64,000 nt of DNA from Zobellia uliginosa (GTDB lineage: Bacteria; Bacteroidota; Bacteroidia; Flavobacteriales; Flavobacteriaceae): contig NZ_FTOB01000001.1 in the NCBI RefSeq assembly GCF_900156625.1, positions 372,001 to 436,000 of the forward strand. The letters run 5' to 3'. Positions 35,986 through 45,100 of this stretch are shown here, one piece after another. The notes beneath the pieces were generated by a model, which saw only the letters and a program-made list of their open reading frames with translations, searched no databases and was not told the origin of the DNA. How positions within the stretch are numbered: position 1 is the stretch's first letter; every line of letters starts with the position of its first letter. A program made the position numbers and the translations under genes.

Positions 35986-36759
35986 ATGAAAATTGAAAAA
36001 GAAGCAAAGGTTACATTGATAGGGGCTGGTCCAGGTAGCTCAGACCTTATAACAGTTAGGGGTTTGGAGGCTTTGAAGGCAGCCGATGTCGTATTATACG
36101 ATGCCTTGATAGGGGAAGAGTTGCTAGGGCAGATTGATGCCCGTATTCCGAAAATATACGTAGGAAAACGATGCGGACAACATGCCTTTACCCAAGATGA
36201 TATTAATGTGCTTATAGTGGAAAAAGCGTTTGAACAGGGTCATGTGGTCCGCTTAAAAGGCGGTGACCCCTTTGTTTTTGGACGGGCCCATGAAGAAATA
36301 GATTATGTTGAATCTTTTGGTATTCCTGTAAGGGTGGTCCCGGGAGTGTCAAGTGCCATTGCCGTTCCGTCCGGTCAGGGCATACCCATGACGCGTAGAG
36401 GGGTGAGCAGTAGTTTTTGGGTGATGACGGCCACCAAAAGGGACGGCTCCTTCTCCGAAGATTTAAAGTTTGCCTCACAGTCTTCTGCCACTATGGTTAT
36501 ACTAATGGGAGTTAGAAAACTCGCGGAGATTTCGGCCGAGGTAAGTAAATACAGGGGTTCCTTAACACCGATGGCGGTCATTCAAAATGGTACCATGCAG
36601 AATGAATCTTGTATCGTGGGGACATTGGGGGGTGTGGCATCCGCTATTTCCGATATCGATACTTCCAAACCGGGCATCATCGTAATTGGCGATGTAGTTG
36701 CCGAGCATCCTTCCTTTTTTGAGGAAGAGGTCCAGCGCGTTCTTCGTTCCAGTCTCTAG
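35986..36759 (+). CDS. cobA: Uroporphyrinogen-III C-methyltransferase (SUMT)
   Basis: From ATG at 35986 (MKIEKEAKVTLIGAGPGSSD) the protein has 257 residues, the size of a stand-alone SUMT. It has the signatures VTLIGAGPGSSDLITVRG, VGKRCGQHAFTQ, VRLKGGDPFVFGRAHEE and VVPGVSSAIAVPSGQGIPMTRRG. It methylates uroporphyrinogen III twice with SAM to give precorrin-2, which the Met8-like enzyme then turns into siroheme for NirB. It is divergent from nirB across the shared regulatory region, so enzyme and cofactor supply are probably induced together. The start was chosen from family length and promoter position. Confidence 0.95.
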   Translation: MKIEKEAKVTLIGAGPGSSDLITVRGLEALKAADVVLYDALIGEELLGQIDARIPKIYVGKRCGQHAFTQDDINVLIVEKAFEQGHVVRLKGGDPFVFGRAHEEIDYVESFGIPVRVVPGVSSAIAVPSGQGIPMTRRGVSSSFWVMTATKRDGSFSEDLKFASQSSATMVILMGVRKLAEISAEVSKYRGSLTPMAVIQNGTMQNESCIVGTLGGVASAISDIDTSKPGIIVIGDVVAEHPSFFEEEVQRVLRSSL

Positions 36760-36806
36760 GAGCGGTAATAGCGTCGGGTGCGTATTCCTTATATAATAGG
36801 TGTCAT

Positions 36807-36854
36807 CGCCCTGTAAAATACTTGTAATAAGTGTTTTGTAGGGCGGTTTTTTTT
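36807..36854 (+). terminator. Intrinsic terminator after cobA
   Basis: A 17-bp stem from CGCCCTGTAAAATACTT to AAGTGTTTTGTAGGGCG (three G-U pairs) with a 5-base loop is followed by eight T. It separates cobA from narK transcription. Confidence 0.85.
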
Positions 36855-36931
36855 GTTTCGAATCCGATTTCGTCAAATTCCAAAGGCCTTTTTTTTCGAT
36901 ATCTGATTTTTGGCTTCATCTCGTTTGTATC

Positions 36932-37005
36932 CTCGTAAAAATACGTAGTATTTCTATTGTTTTTTAAAATATACGTAGTAATACGTATTTATATACGTAG
37001 TTTTG
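36932..37005 (+). promoter_or_regulatory. narK promoter with clustered TACGTA operators
   Basis: The -7 element TAGTTTTG is at 36998-37005. TACGTA hexamers lie at 36942, 36972, 36982 and 36994. 36972-36987 (TACGTAGTAATACGTA) has the same 10-bp spacing as the nirB site; CTCGTAAAAATACGTA at 36932-36947 is a weaker copy. The last hexamer overlaps the -7 element. No -33 TTG is visible at the normal distance, which suggests dependence on an activator. Confidence 0.65.
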
Positions 37006-37034
37006 GATATCGTTAAACCTAAAACATCCGTATT

Positions 37035-38450
37035 ATGGAAACACCATCTAAAAAAGCGACTACCTTAAAACTGACCGATCTCAAAAGTATGCCCATCCGT
37101 ACGTTTTGGATTACTTCAATAGCCTTCTTTATTTGTTTTTTCGCCTGGTTTGGTATTGTACCTTTTATGCCTGACGTGGTAAAAGACTTGGGACTTACGC
37201 CTGATCAAAAATGGAACTCGATCATATTGGCCGTAACGGGAACCGTATTTGCACGTTTACTGATCGGTAAGCTTTGCGATAAATACGGACCACGCCTATG
37301 TTATACCTATCTATTGGTTTTGGGGGCCATACCCGTTATACTTCTCGGTTTTGTACAGACCCCGACCCAATTTTTGATTTGCCGTCTGTTTATCGGCTTT
37401 ATTGGGGCTTCCTTTGTTATTACCCAATTTCATACCTCTATCATGTTCGCCCCTAATATTGTGGGCACGGCCAATGCAACTTCTGCAGGCTGGGGCAACT
37501 TGGGCGGGGGCGCCAATCGTTTAGGGATGCCATTAATAGCGGCAGCCGTCGTTAGTTTTGGGGTGGCCGATGAAATTGCATGGCGTTATTCCATGGTCAT
37601 TGCAGGTGTAATTGCAATGCTTATGGGAGTGGTGTATTACTTTTTTACACAGGATACGCCCGAAGGGAACTTCGCCCAATTGAAAAAAGAAGGAAAAATG
37701 CCGACCATTAAGAAAGATGAAGAAGGCTTTTTAAGCGCCCTTAAAGATTATAGGGTGTGGATTCTCTTTATCGTATACGGCGCCTGTTTCGGTATTGAGC
37801 TTACCGTTTACGGAACGATGGACGATTACTTGCAGAATACTTTCGGACTCACACGGTCTACGGCCGGAAACTTAGTGCTTTCCTTTGCCCTGATGAATAT
37901 TTTTGCGCGCACCTTGGGCGGCTTTTTTGGCGATAAATTCGGAAAACTCAAAGGCCTTCGGGGTAGGGTGCTTTTTCTGACTATGATCCTCGCAGTGGAA
38001 GGGGTCATGTTAACGGTGTTTTCAGCGACCACAAGTATCGCTTTCGGAATGGTTTTCTTGATATTGTTCAGCCTTTCGGTACAAATGGCCGAAGGCGCCA
38101 CCTTTTCCGTAGTGCCCTTCATCAATAAAAAAGCGATCGGTTCTATATCGGGCATCGTAGGTGCGGGCGGAAACGTCGGCGCATTTTTGGCGGCCATGTT
38201 CCTCAAGTCTAAATCCGCTATTGCCGAGACAACTGCCCTGGCGGCGAATTCCAATTTGGGCGAGGAAGCCATGAAAGCGGCCCAGTCGGCGGCGGCTTCC
38301 AGTGCGGTGTCGAGCGGTTATTTTATCATTGGCGGTTTTGTGGCCGTCACCGCCCTTACCACGCTAGCCATTAAGTTCTCTACAGCGGATGAAAAGGCCG
38401 TAGCGGAAGAAATGCAAGGCAAGCTGGCAATTTCCGGAGCGGACAAATAA
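37035..38450 (+). CDS. narK: NarK/NNP-type nitrate/nitrite transporter (MFS)
   Basis: A 471-residue protein with 12 membrane helices. The nitrate-signature glycine motifs are visible: NATSAGWGNLGGGANR in the first half and GSISGIVGAGGNVGAFLAAMF in the second, with Arg residues in helices 2 and 8 (ARLLIGKLCDKYGPR, ARTLGGFFGDKFG) that bind nitrate in this family. It imports nitrate, or exchanges nitrate for nitrite, across the inner membrane to feed the reductases encoded here. It has its own promoter with several TACGTA sites and is followed by the outer-membrane protein gene 99 bases away, probably in one transcript. Confidence 0.93.
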   Translation: METPSKKATTLKLTDLKSMPIRTFWITSIAFFICFFAWFGIVPFMPDVVKDLGLTPDQKWNSIILAVTGTVFARLLIGKLCDKYGPRLCYTYLLVLGAIPVILLGFVQTPTQFLICRLFIGFIGASFVITQFHTSIMFAPNIVGTANATSAGWGNLGGGANRLGMPLIAAAVVSFGVADEIAWRYSMVIAGVIAMLMGVVYYFFTQDTPEGNFAQLKKEGKMPTIKKDEEGFLSALKDYRVWILFIVYGACFGIELTVYGTMDDYLQNTFGLTRSTAGNLVLSFALMNIFARTLGGFFGDKFGKLKGLRGRVLFLTMILAVEGVMLTVFSATTSIAFGMVFLILFSLSVQMAEGATFSVVPFINKKAIGSISGIVGAGGNVGAFLAAMFLKSKSAIAETTALAANSNLGEEAMKAAQSAAASSAVSSGYFIIGGFVAVTALTTLAIKFSTADEKAVAEEMQGKLAISGADK

Positions 38451-38549
38451 GCAACACATATTACAAGTATGGACACTTTTGGAAACCCTGTTGTTCCTAA
38501 TCACTTTTCATGGGTGTCCTTTTTATTCCAATCTGATAACCCCCTTTTT

Positions 38550-39842
38550 ATGAAAAAGCAATATGCAGTACTGGTTCTTATGGTCTTGTTCGTACAAACC
38601 GTATTTGCCCAGTTTACCTTAGACGGACAATTCCGTCCGCGAACCGAATACCGCCATGGTTTTGGGAGTATCATTCCCGATGCGGCCGATGCCGGGTATG
38701 CCATTAGCACCCGTATGCGTTTGAACGCCGGGTATAAAGTGGATAGCTATGAGTTTTACCTTAGTTTTCAAGATGTATTGGTTTGGGGGGAAAACAGACA
38801 GATCCGCCCAGATGAAGAGAACAATTCTTTTGCCGTATTCGAGGCTTGGGCCAACCTTAACTTGGGTAAAGGATGGTCTACAAAACTAGGAAGACAAGTG
38901 ATTTCATACGACGACCAACGTATTTTTGGCGGCTTGGATTGGGCGCAGCAAGGAAGAAACCACGATGCCGGCCTCTTACAATACAAAAAGGACAAATTTA
39001 TGCTGGATGTCGGTCTGGCCTTTAGCCAAGATTTTGACAGCCCAACGGGCTTTCAGTCGGTGGGTACGGCCTATAATACAACGGGGTATTTTTCCTATAA
39101 AACCATGCAGTACCTGTATCTAAAACAAAAATGGACCCATTTCTCGGGAAGCCTCTTGCTACTGAACAATGGCTTTCAAAACTTTACGGGCGATGCCGAT
39201 GCCCAAGTAGCCGATGGCACGAGTAACCTCCAGACCATGGGAACCCACCTAGAGTATAAAAACGGAAAATTTGGTAGTGCGGTGAATGCCTATTTTCAAA
39301 CCGGGGAAAGACAAAATGAGCTTAAGGTAAGCAGTGCTTATTTGCTGGGACTGGATTTGACCTATAAGGCCAGCGATAAAGTAGGACTGGGAATCGGAAC
39401 GGAATTGACCAGCGGTAACAAAACGAACACTGCCGATCAAACCGAAGCCTTTTTTCCGCTGTATGGAACCAACCATAAATTCAATGGTTTTATGGATTAT
39501 TTCTACGTAGGGAACCATGCCAATAGCATCGGTTTATTGGATGTTCATGCGAGCGCCAATTTTAAATTGGGGGAGAAATCGAGTTTGTTGGTAAAAGTTT
39601 TAAACTTTAGTGGCGAGCAGGAATTGCCCAGTGGGAAAAAATCCTTGGGAGCCGAGGTAGACCTAGTGTTCTCAAAGAGCTTCAACGGTTACGGGTTGGC
39701 CATTGGTTATTCTCAAATGTTTGCCAGCGATGGCCTTTATGAGCTAAAGGGTGTGGGGGAAGATGTAGCGGCCAGCAGTCAGAATTGGGCTTGGGCCATG
39801 CTTACGATAAAACCAAAGTTTCTAAACACCTCTAAAGACTAA
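38550..39842 (+). CDS. Outer-membrane beta-barrel porin-like protein (alginate-export type)
   Basis: From ATG at 38550 (MKKQYAVLVLMVLFVQTVFAQ) the protein has 430 residues including a signal peptide. The mature part is a run of amphipathic strands with many Tyr, Phe and Trp (RPRTEYRHGF, YEFYLSFQDVLVWGEN, KLGRQVISYDDQRIFGGLDW), the layout of the alginate_exp/porin family. It probably forms an outer-membrane channel. Position after narK suggests a nitrate porin; the family name does not imply alginate here. The frame is open to 38469, but only the later start gives a signal peptide. A terminator follows. Confidence 0.85.
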   Translation: MKKQYAVLVLMVLFVQTVFAQFTLDGQFRPRTEYRHGFGSIIPDAADAGYAISTRMRLNAGYKVDSYEFYLSFQDVLVWGENRQIRPDEENNSFAVFEAWANLNLGKGWSTKLGRQVISYDDQRIFGGLDWAQQGRNHDAGLLQYKKDKFMLDVGLAFSQDFDSPTGFQSVGTAYNTTGYFSYKTMQYLYLKQKWTHFSGSLLLLNNGFQNFTGDADAQVADGTSNLQTMGTHLEYKNGKFGSAVNAYFQTGERQNELKVSSAYLLGLDLTYKASDKVGLGIGTELTSGNKTNTADQTEAFFPLYGTNHKFNGFMDYFYVGNHANSIGLLDVHASANFKLGEKSSLLVKVLNFSGEQELPSGKKSLGAEVDLVFSKSFNGYGLAIGYSQMFASDGLYELKGVGEDVAASSQNWAWAMLTIKPKFLNTSKD

Positions 39843-39870
39843 CGCACTTTTGTAAAGATGCTTCGATAGG

Positions 39871-39909
39871 GCCGTTACAACCTTTTGTTGTAGCGGTTCT
39901 TTTGTTTTT
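39871..39909 (+). terminator. Intrinsic terminator after the narK-porin unit
   Basis: GCCGTTACAAC (39871-39881) pairs with GTTGTAGCGGT (39887-39897) around CTTTT, followed by TCTTTTGTTTTT. Confidence 0.75.
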
Positions 39910-39965
39910 AAATGGATCGAGGCTGGGTATAATGCCTTGTGCATCGCTCTTTATAAAAAACCGAT

Positions 39966-39989
39966 TATATTTGTACGTATAATTACGCA
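39966..39989 (+). promoter_or_regulatory. Response regulator promoter with downstream 7-2-7-like site
   Basis: TATATTTG (39966-39973) matches TAnnTTTG. TACGTATAATTACGCA (39974-39989) follows directly and has the 10-bp hexamer spacing with one mismatch in the second TACGTA. It covers the probable transcription start, so the regulator may repress its own gene. Confidence 0.6.
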
Positions 39990-39993
39990 TATT

Positions 39994-40665
39994 TTGGACC
40001 AAACAACGAGTATCATTTTAGCGGACGACCATTCTTTGGTTCGAGACGGCATTAGGGCTTTACTGGAAAGTGAATCCGATTTAAAGGTTATCGGGGAAGC
40101 TTCCGACGGTATCGAAGCGATTGAAATGGTGAACAAAAGTGCACCGGATCTATTGATCATCGATATTCGAATGCCACGGATGACCGGTATTGAGGCTGTT
40201 GAAAAGCTAAGTGCCCAAAATTCGCCCGTAAAGTGCATTATTCTTTCCATGCACGACTCTGAAGAGTATATTTTGCAATCGGTAAAAGCTGGTGCACGCG
40301 GCTACCTCTTAAAAGATACAGGTAAAACGGAATTTATCAAGGCCATTCATGCGGTTCGAGAAGGAGGCAAATACTATAGTGGCGATATTTCAAATGTTTT
40401 GGTCAACAGCTTGTTGAGTTCTACGGCCCCAACGGCCGAGCACCCAAAAAAGACAACGTCGACAAGCAATCCGTTTGACCTGACCAACAAAGAACTTCAG
40501 GTGTTGGAGTTGGTGTTATCAGGCTTAACGAACAAGCAGATTTCCGAAAAACTGCAGAACAGTAAGCGCACGGTAGAAACCCACCGCTTTAACCTTATGC
40601 GTAAAATGGAAGTCAAGAATCTCATCGACCTTTCAAAAAAAGCGCAGCAGTATAATTTGGTGTAG
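39994..40665 (+). CDS. NarL/FixJ-family response regulator
   Basis: From TTG at 39994 (DQTTSIILADDHSLVRDG) the protein has 223 residues. The receiver domain has the acidic pair DD, phospho-acceptor Asp57 (LLIIDIRMP) and the GARGYLLKDTGK switch Lys. A linker of about 35 residues leads to a LuxR-type HTH (LTNKELQVLELVLSGLTNKQ, SKRTVETHRFNLMRKM). The frame reaches back to a TTG at 39937, but the promoter at 39966-39973 rules this out. It probably receives phosphate from the NarX-type kinase at 30301 and binds the TACGTA palindromes of this region; the pairing is inferred from context. Confidence 0.88.
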   Translation: MDQTTSIILADDHSLVRDGIRALLESESDLKVIGEASDGIEAIEMVNKSAPDLLIIDIRMPRMTGIEAVEKLSAQNSPVKCIILSMHDSEEYILQSVKAGARGYLLKDTGKTEFIKAIHAVREGGKYYSGDISNVLVNSLLSSTAPTAEHPKKTTSTSNPFDLTNKELQVLELVLSGLTNKQISEKLQNSKRTVETHRFNLMRKMEVKNLIDLSKKAQQYNLV

Positions 40666-40703
40666 TACCATAGCTTTAAACACGCTCAGTAGTCTTTCCG
40701 AAT

Positions 40704-42047
40704 ATGGACCACGCCATTTTTTATCATATTTATCCCTTAGGGCTTCTCGGCGCCGACAAAAGCAATGATTTCACGGCTGCTCCGGTTAATCGGTTTTCGG
40801 AGCTTCATACTTGGTTGGACCATATGGTAGACTTAGGGTGCAACGCACTTTATATCGGTCCGGTGTTTGAATCTTCAACCCATGGCTACGATACTACGGA
40901 CTATTATAAGGTTGACCGCAGATTGGGTGATGATGCTGCGTTAATCGCTTTCATAGAGAAAGCCCATGAGCTGGGTATACAAGTGGTTTTAGATGGTGTC
41001 TTCAATCATGTGGGAAGGGATTTCTTCGCTTTTAAAGACCTTCAGGAATTGGGGAAGGATTCAAAATATACCGACTGGTTTTCAAATGTGGATTTTAAGA
41101 AACGTAGTCCCCTAAAAGACCCCTTTACCTATGATACTTGGGCAGGTCACTATGAATTGGTAAAATTGAATCTTGCGAACAAGGAAGTCCGCGACCACCT
41201 TTTTGGGGCCGTTAAAAAGTGGATAGGCACCTATAAGATCGATGGCCTGCGTTTGGACACTGCAGATGTATTGGATTTCGACTTTATGAAAGCACTGGCC
41301 CTTTTTTGTAAAAAGGAAAATCCCAACTTCTGGTTAATGGGAGAGGTGGTACATGGCGATTATAATCGGTGGGTAAATCCCCTTATGTTAGATTCCGTTA
41401 CCAATTATGATTACCACACCCCTATGTATGAAAGCTTCAACCTAAAGGATTTCAGTAAAATATCCGAAACGGTGGATGGAGATTTCGGTCCTAAGGGAGT
41501 TTATAAAGATTTGGCCCTCTATTCTTTTGTAGATAATCACGACGTTAACCGGGCCGCCAGTACCTTGAAGAAAGCTGAGCATTTGTTTCCATTATACCTG
41601 CTATTGTTTACCCTTCCGGGAATACCTGCCATTTACTACGGAAGCGAGTGGGGCTTTGAAGGGAAGAAATCTCCCCACAGTGATGATTTGTTGCGCCCAC
41701 CGGTAAAACGGAATGACCTCGGGAAGCAGGCCAAGCATCCAAAATTAATAGCGGCCATAAAGCAATTCATAGCGGTCCGAAAAAGCAGCGAAGCCCTCGT
41801 TAAAGGGGCTTACCAGACTTTATTGGTCACTAGGCAACACTACGCCTTTTCTCGAGAAAGTAATAACGAGACGGTTGTGGTCGTCGTAAACGCTTCAAAC
41901 AAGGCGGCACGTATACACATCCCCCTAAAGAGTCCGTCAGCAACGGTCTTTACAGATCTACTCAGTCCGAAATATAGCCTCGTCTCCGACAAAACCGGAC
42001 TTTATATTGAAGTTCCACCATGTTGGGGGCGTATCTTAGGCCATTGA
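40704..42047 (+). CDS. GH13 alpha-amylase-family glycoside hydrolase, cytoplasmic
   Basis: A 447-residue TIM-barrel enzyme without a signal peptide. The GH13 regions are all visible: DGVFNHVG (region I), GLRLDTAD with nucleophile Asp185 (II), MGEVVHG with acid Glu214 (III) and FVDNHD with Asp280 (IV). It probably acts on maltodextrin or cyclomaltodextrin. It follows the response regulator by 38 bases and precedes the nitrate reductase, so it is embedded in the nitrate locus with no obvious metabolic link. A starch cluster is not nearby. Confidence 0.88.
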   Translation: MDHAIFYHIYPLGLLGADKSNDFTAAPVNRFSELHTWLDHMVDLGCNALYIGPVFESSTHGYDTTDYYKVDRRLGDDAALIAFIEKAHELGIQVVLDGVFNHVGRDFFAFKDLQELGKDSKYTDWFSNVDFKKRSPLKDPFTYDTWAGHYELVKLNLANKEVRDHLFGAVKKWIGTYKIDGLRLDTADVLDFDFMKALALFCKKENPNFWLMGEVVHGDYNRWVNPLMLDSVTNYDYHTPMYESFNLKDFSKISETVDGDFGPKGVYKDLALYSFVDNHDVNRAASTLKKAEHLFPLYLLLFTLPGIPAIYYGSEWGFEGKKSPHSDDLLRPPVKRNDLGKQAKHPKLIAAIKQFIAVRKSSEALVKGAYQTLLVTRQHYAFSRESNNETVVVVVNASNKAARIHIPLKSPSATVFTDLLSPKYSLVSDKTGLYIEVPPCWGRILGH

Positions 42048-42119
42048 TCGAAACCTAGTGAAAAGCCGATTTTTTTGTTGATGTACGATTAAAACCCTAA
42101 ACTATTACGAAAAAAACAC

Positions 42120-42141
42120 TACGTATAAATACGTAATTTTC
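42120..42141 (+). promoter_or_regulatory. Nitrate reductase promoter with perfect 7-2-7 palindrome
   Basis: TACGTATAAATACGTA (42120-42135) is identical to the nirB/cobA site. Its right arm runs into TAATTTTC (42134-42141), a near match to TAnnTTTG, repeating the fusion of half site and -7 element seen at cobA and narK. Confidence 0.65.
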
Positions 42142-42189
42142 TAACTTGCTGTATGGAATTTTGGTGCCTTGCATCAAAAAGGAAAAGCA

Positions 42190-45100
42190 ATGTTAAAGAA
42201 GAAAACACATAAGACCGTTTGTTCCTACTGCGGTGTAGGTTGCGGTATACTGGTAGATGTAGACCATAAAGGAAAGATAGAGGTAGATGGGGACCCCGAT
42301 TATCCTGCCAATAAAGGCATGTTATGCTCCAAGGGAAGAAACTTGAATTATGTCGCCCAAGATACCAGTGACCGGATTATGCATCCGGAAATGCGATGGA
42401 GTAGGAACCATCCCCTGCAAAAAGTAAGCTGGGATACGGCTTTTGAGCGTGCCGCCGCCGTTTTCAAAAGTATTATCGCTAAACACGGACCCGATAGTGT
42501 CGGTTTCTACGTGTCGGGGCAATGCCTTACCGAAGAGTACTATTTGGTGAATAAGATTACCAAGGGTTTTATAGGAACGAACAATGTAGATACCAACAGT
42601 CGCCTATGTATGAGTTCTGCGGTTGTGGGCTATAAAAAAGCCTTGGGCGAAGACTCCGTGCCCATTTCCTATGAAGATATTGAATTAGCGGATTGTTTTT
42701 TGATCGCCGGAGCTAACCCTGCCTGGTGCCACCCTATTTTGTACAGGCGTCTAGAGCAACATAAAGAAGAGAATCCCAACGTAAAGATTATAGTTGTGGA
42801 CCCCCGAAAAACACAGACTTGTGCCTCGGCCGATTTGCATCTGCAAATCCTTCCGGGTACCGATGTCATCCTTTTCAATGCCATAGCGAGATGGCTTATC
42901 GAAAAGAAAAAAATAAATAAGAATTTCATTAAAAAACATACCTCTAATTTCGATGCGTGCAAAGAGAGCGCCTTTACTCTTTCACTTCGCCAGGCGGCCG
43001 AAAAATGTGGAGTGTCCCTTGCCGATATCCGAAAGGCGGCCCAATATATCGGCGATGCCAATAAGTTCATTAGCATGTGGACAATGGGGCTCAACCAAAG
43101 TGTGATCGGGGTGTCAAAAAACGTGTCTCTGTTAAACCTGTCCTTGTTAACGGGACAAATAGGAAAACCCGGTTGCGGGCCGTTTTCGCTAACAGGTCAG
43201 CCCAACGCTATGGGCGGTCGTGAAGTAGGGGGAATGGCAAGCCTTTTGGCAGCGCATAAAGATTTAGGCAATCCGAGGCACAGAAAGGAAGTCTCCGATT
43301 TTTGGGGAGGGAAGGAAATCAATTCCGAACCGGGCTATACCGCAACAGAAATGTTCGATGCACTGGAGAGTGGGAAATTAAAGGCGATTTGGATTATTTG
43401 TACAAATCCCGCGGTGAGCATGCCCAACGTAAAGAAGGTTGAAAAAGCGCTTAAAAACGCGGCATTTGTAGTCGTTCAAGATATCAGTCATAATTCCGAA
43501 ACCACAAAATTTGCCGATCTTTTATTGCCTGCGGCAGGCTGGTTGGAAAAGGAGGGCACCATGACAAATTCCGAAAGGCGAATCAGTTATTTGCCCAAAG
43601 TTATCGATGCACCGGGAGAGGCCTTGCCCGACGCCGAAATTCTTTGGCGCTTTGCCCAGGCCATGGGCTACGAAGGTTTTGATTATAACAATGCTAGCGA
43701 AGTGTATGACGAGCATTGTCTCTTGACCAAAGGCACCAACATTGATATTACGGGCCTATCTCACGAACGCCTGAAAAATGAAGGAAGTTTCCAGTGGCCG
43801 GTCCCCCATAAGACCCATCCGGGTACGCCACGCCTGTTTATGGACCTCAATTTTTATACGAACGATAAAAAGGCCCATTTTAATGCGCCACAGAGTCTCT
43901 ACAATAAATCAGAGGAAACCAATATTGATTTTCCCTTGGTATTGAATACAGGAAGGGTAAGAGATCAGTGGCATACCCGAACCAAAACCGGAAAAGTAAA
44001 GCGCTTGCTGACCCATATTCCGCAACCCTACCTAGAAATGAACAAGGTAGATGCCTATCTCCGAAAGTTAAAAGAAGGGGATATTGCGGTTGTTAAAAGT
44101 AGAAGGGGCGAAGTACAGGTGAAGGTAAAGATCAATTTTGATATTCGCGAACGCGTTGTTTTTCTGCCGATGCACTGGGGAAAAGTATTGAACAATGATT
44201 TTGGTAGGGCCAATAACCTCACAAACGACCTCGTTGACCCAGTTTCTAAAGAACCCGATTTTAAATACTGTGCCGTTCAGGTTGAAAAGTTTGTAAAGCC
44301 GGTTCAAAAAATAATTGTAATTGGAGCAGGTGCGGCCGCTTATCGGTTTATTCAGTCGTATCGGGAAAAAAATAAAAAGGATGAACTCCACGTATTTTCC
44401 AAGGAAAAAGATCCCTTTTACAATCGGGTGTTGTTGCCTGAATATGTAAGTGATGAACTTTCGTGGGAAGCCTTGGAGAAACTAAAATCAGGAGAATTAC
44501 AGAAACTGAACGTGAACTTGCACTCCGGAATCGGGATCAGTGATGTAAATACATCTATGAAACAGGTTACCGATAGCGACGGATTAATACATTCGTATGA
44601 CTTGCTCATAATGGCCACAGGAAGCCGTGCCTTTGTGCCCAGTGAGGTGCAAATAGACCTTCCCGGCCGTTTTACGATGCGTGAACGCGGTGATGCCGAT
44701 AAATTGAAGCAATATCTGCAAAAAACAGGGCTACCGGCAAATGAACAACATGTGGTGATTGTCGGTGGCGGTTTGTTAGGGTTGGAGTTGGCCGCCGCAC
44801 TTAAAAAGATAGACATCAATATAAGTATCGTACAAAGGGCACCACGCCTTATGGAACGTCAGTTGGATAGTATTGCAAGTCGACTTTTGGCGGAAGATGT
44901 CACTGAAAGAAATATCAACCTATACTTTGATAACGAGGTCAGCACGGTGTTCGAGGAAAAAGAGAATCCGTTTCGCTTACTGGTGAACCTAAAAACAGGA
45001 AGAACCATTCAATGTAACGCCATTGTTTATGCTATTGGAACAAGGCCCAATATTGAATTGGCGAAAAAAGCCGATTTAGTTACAAGACGGGGCGTGATCG

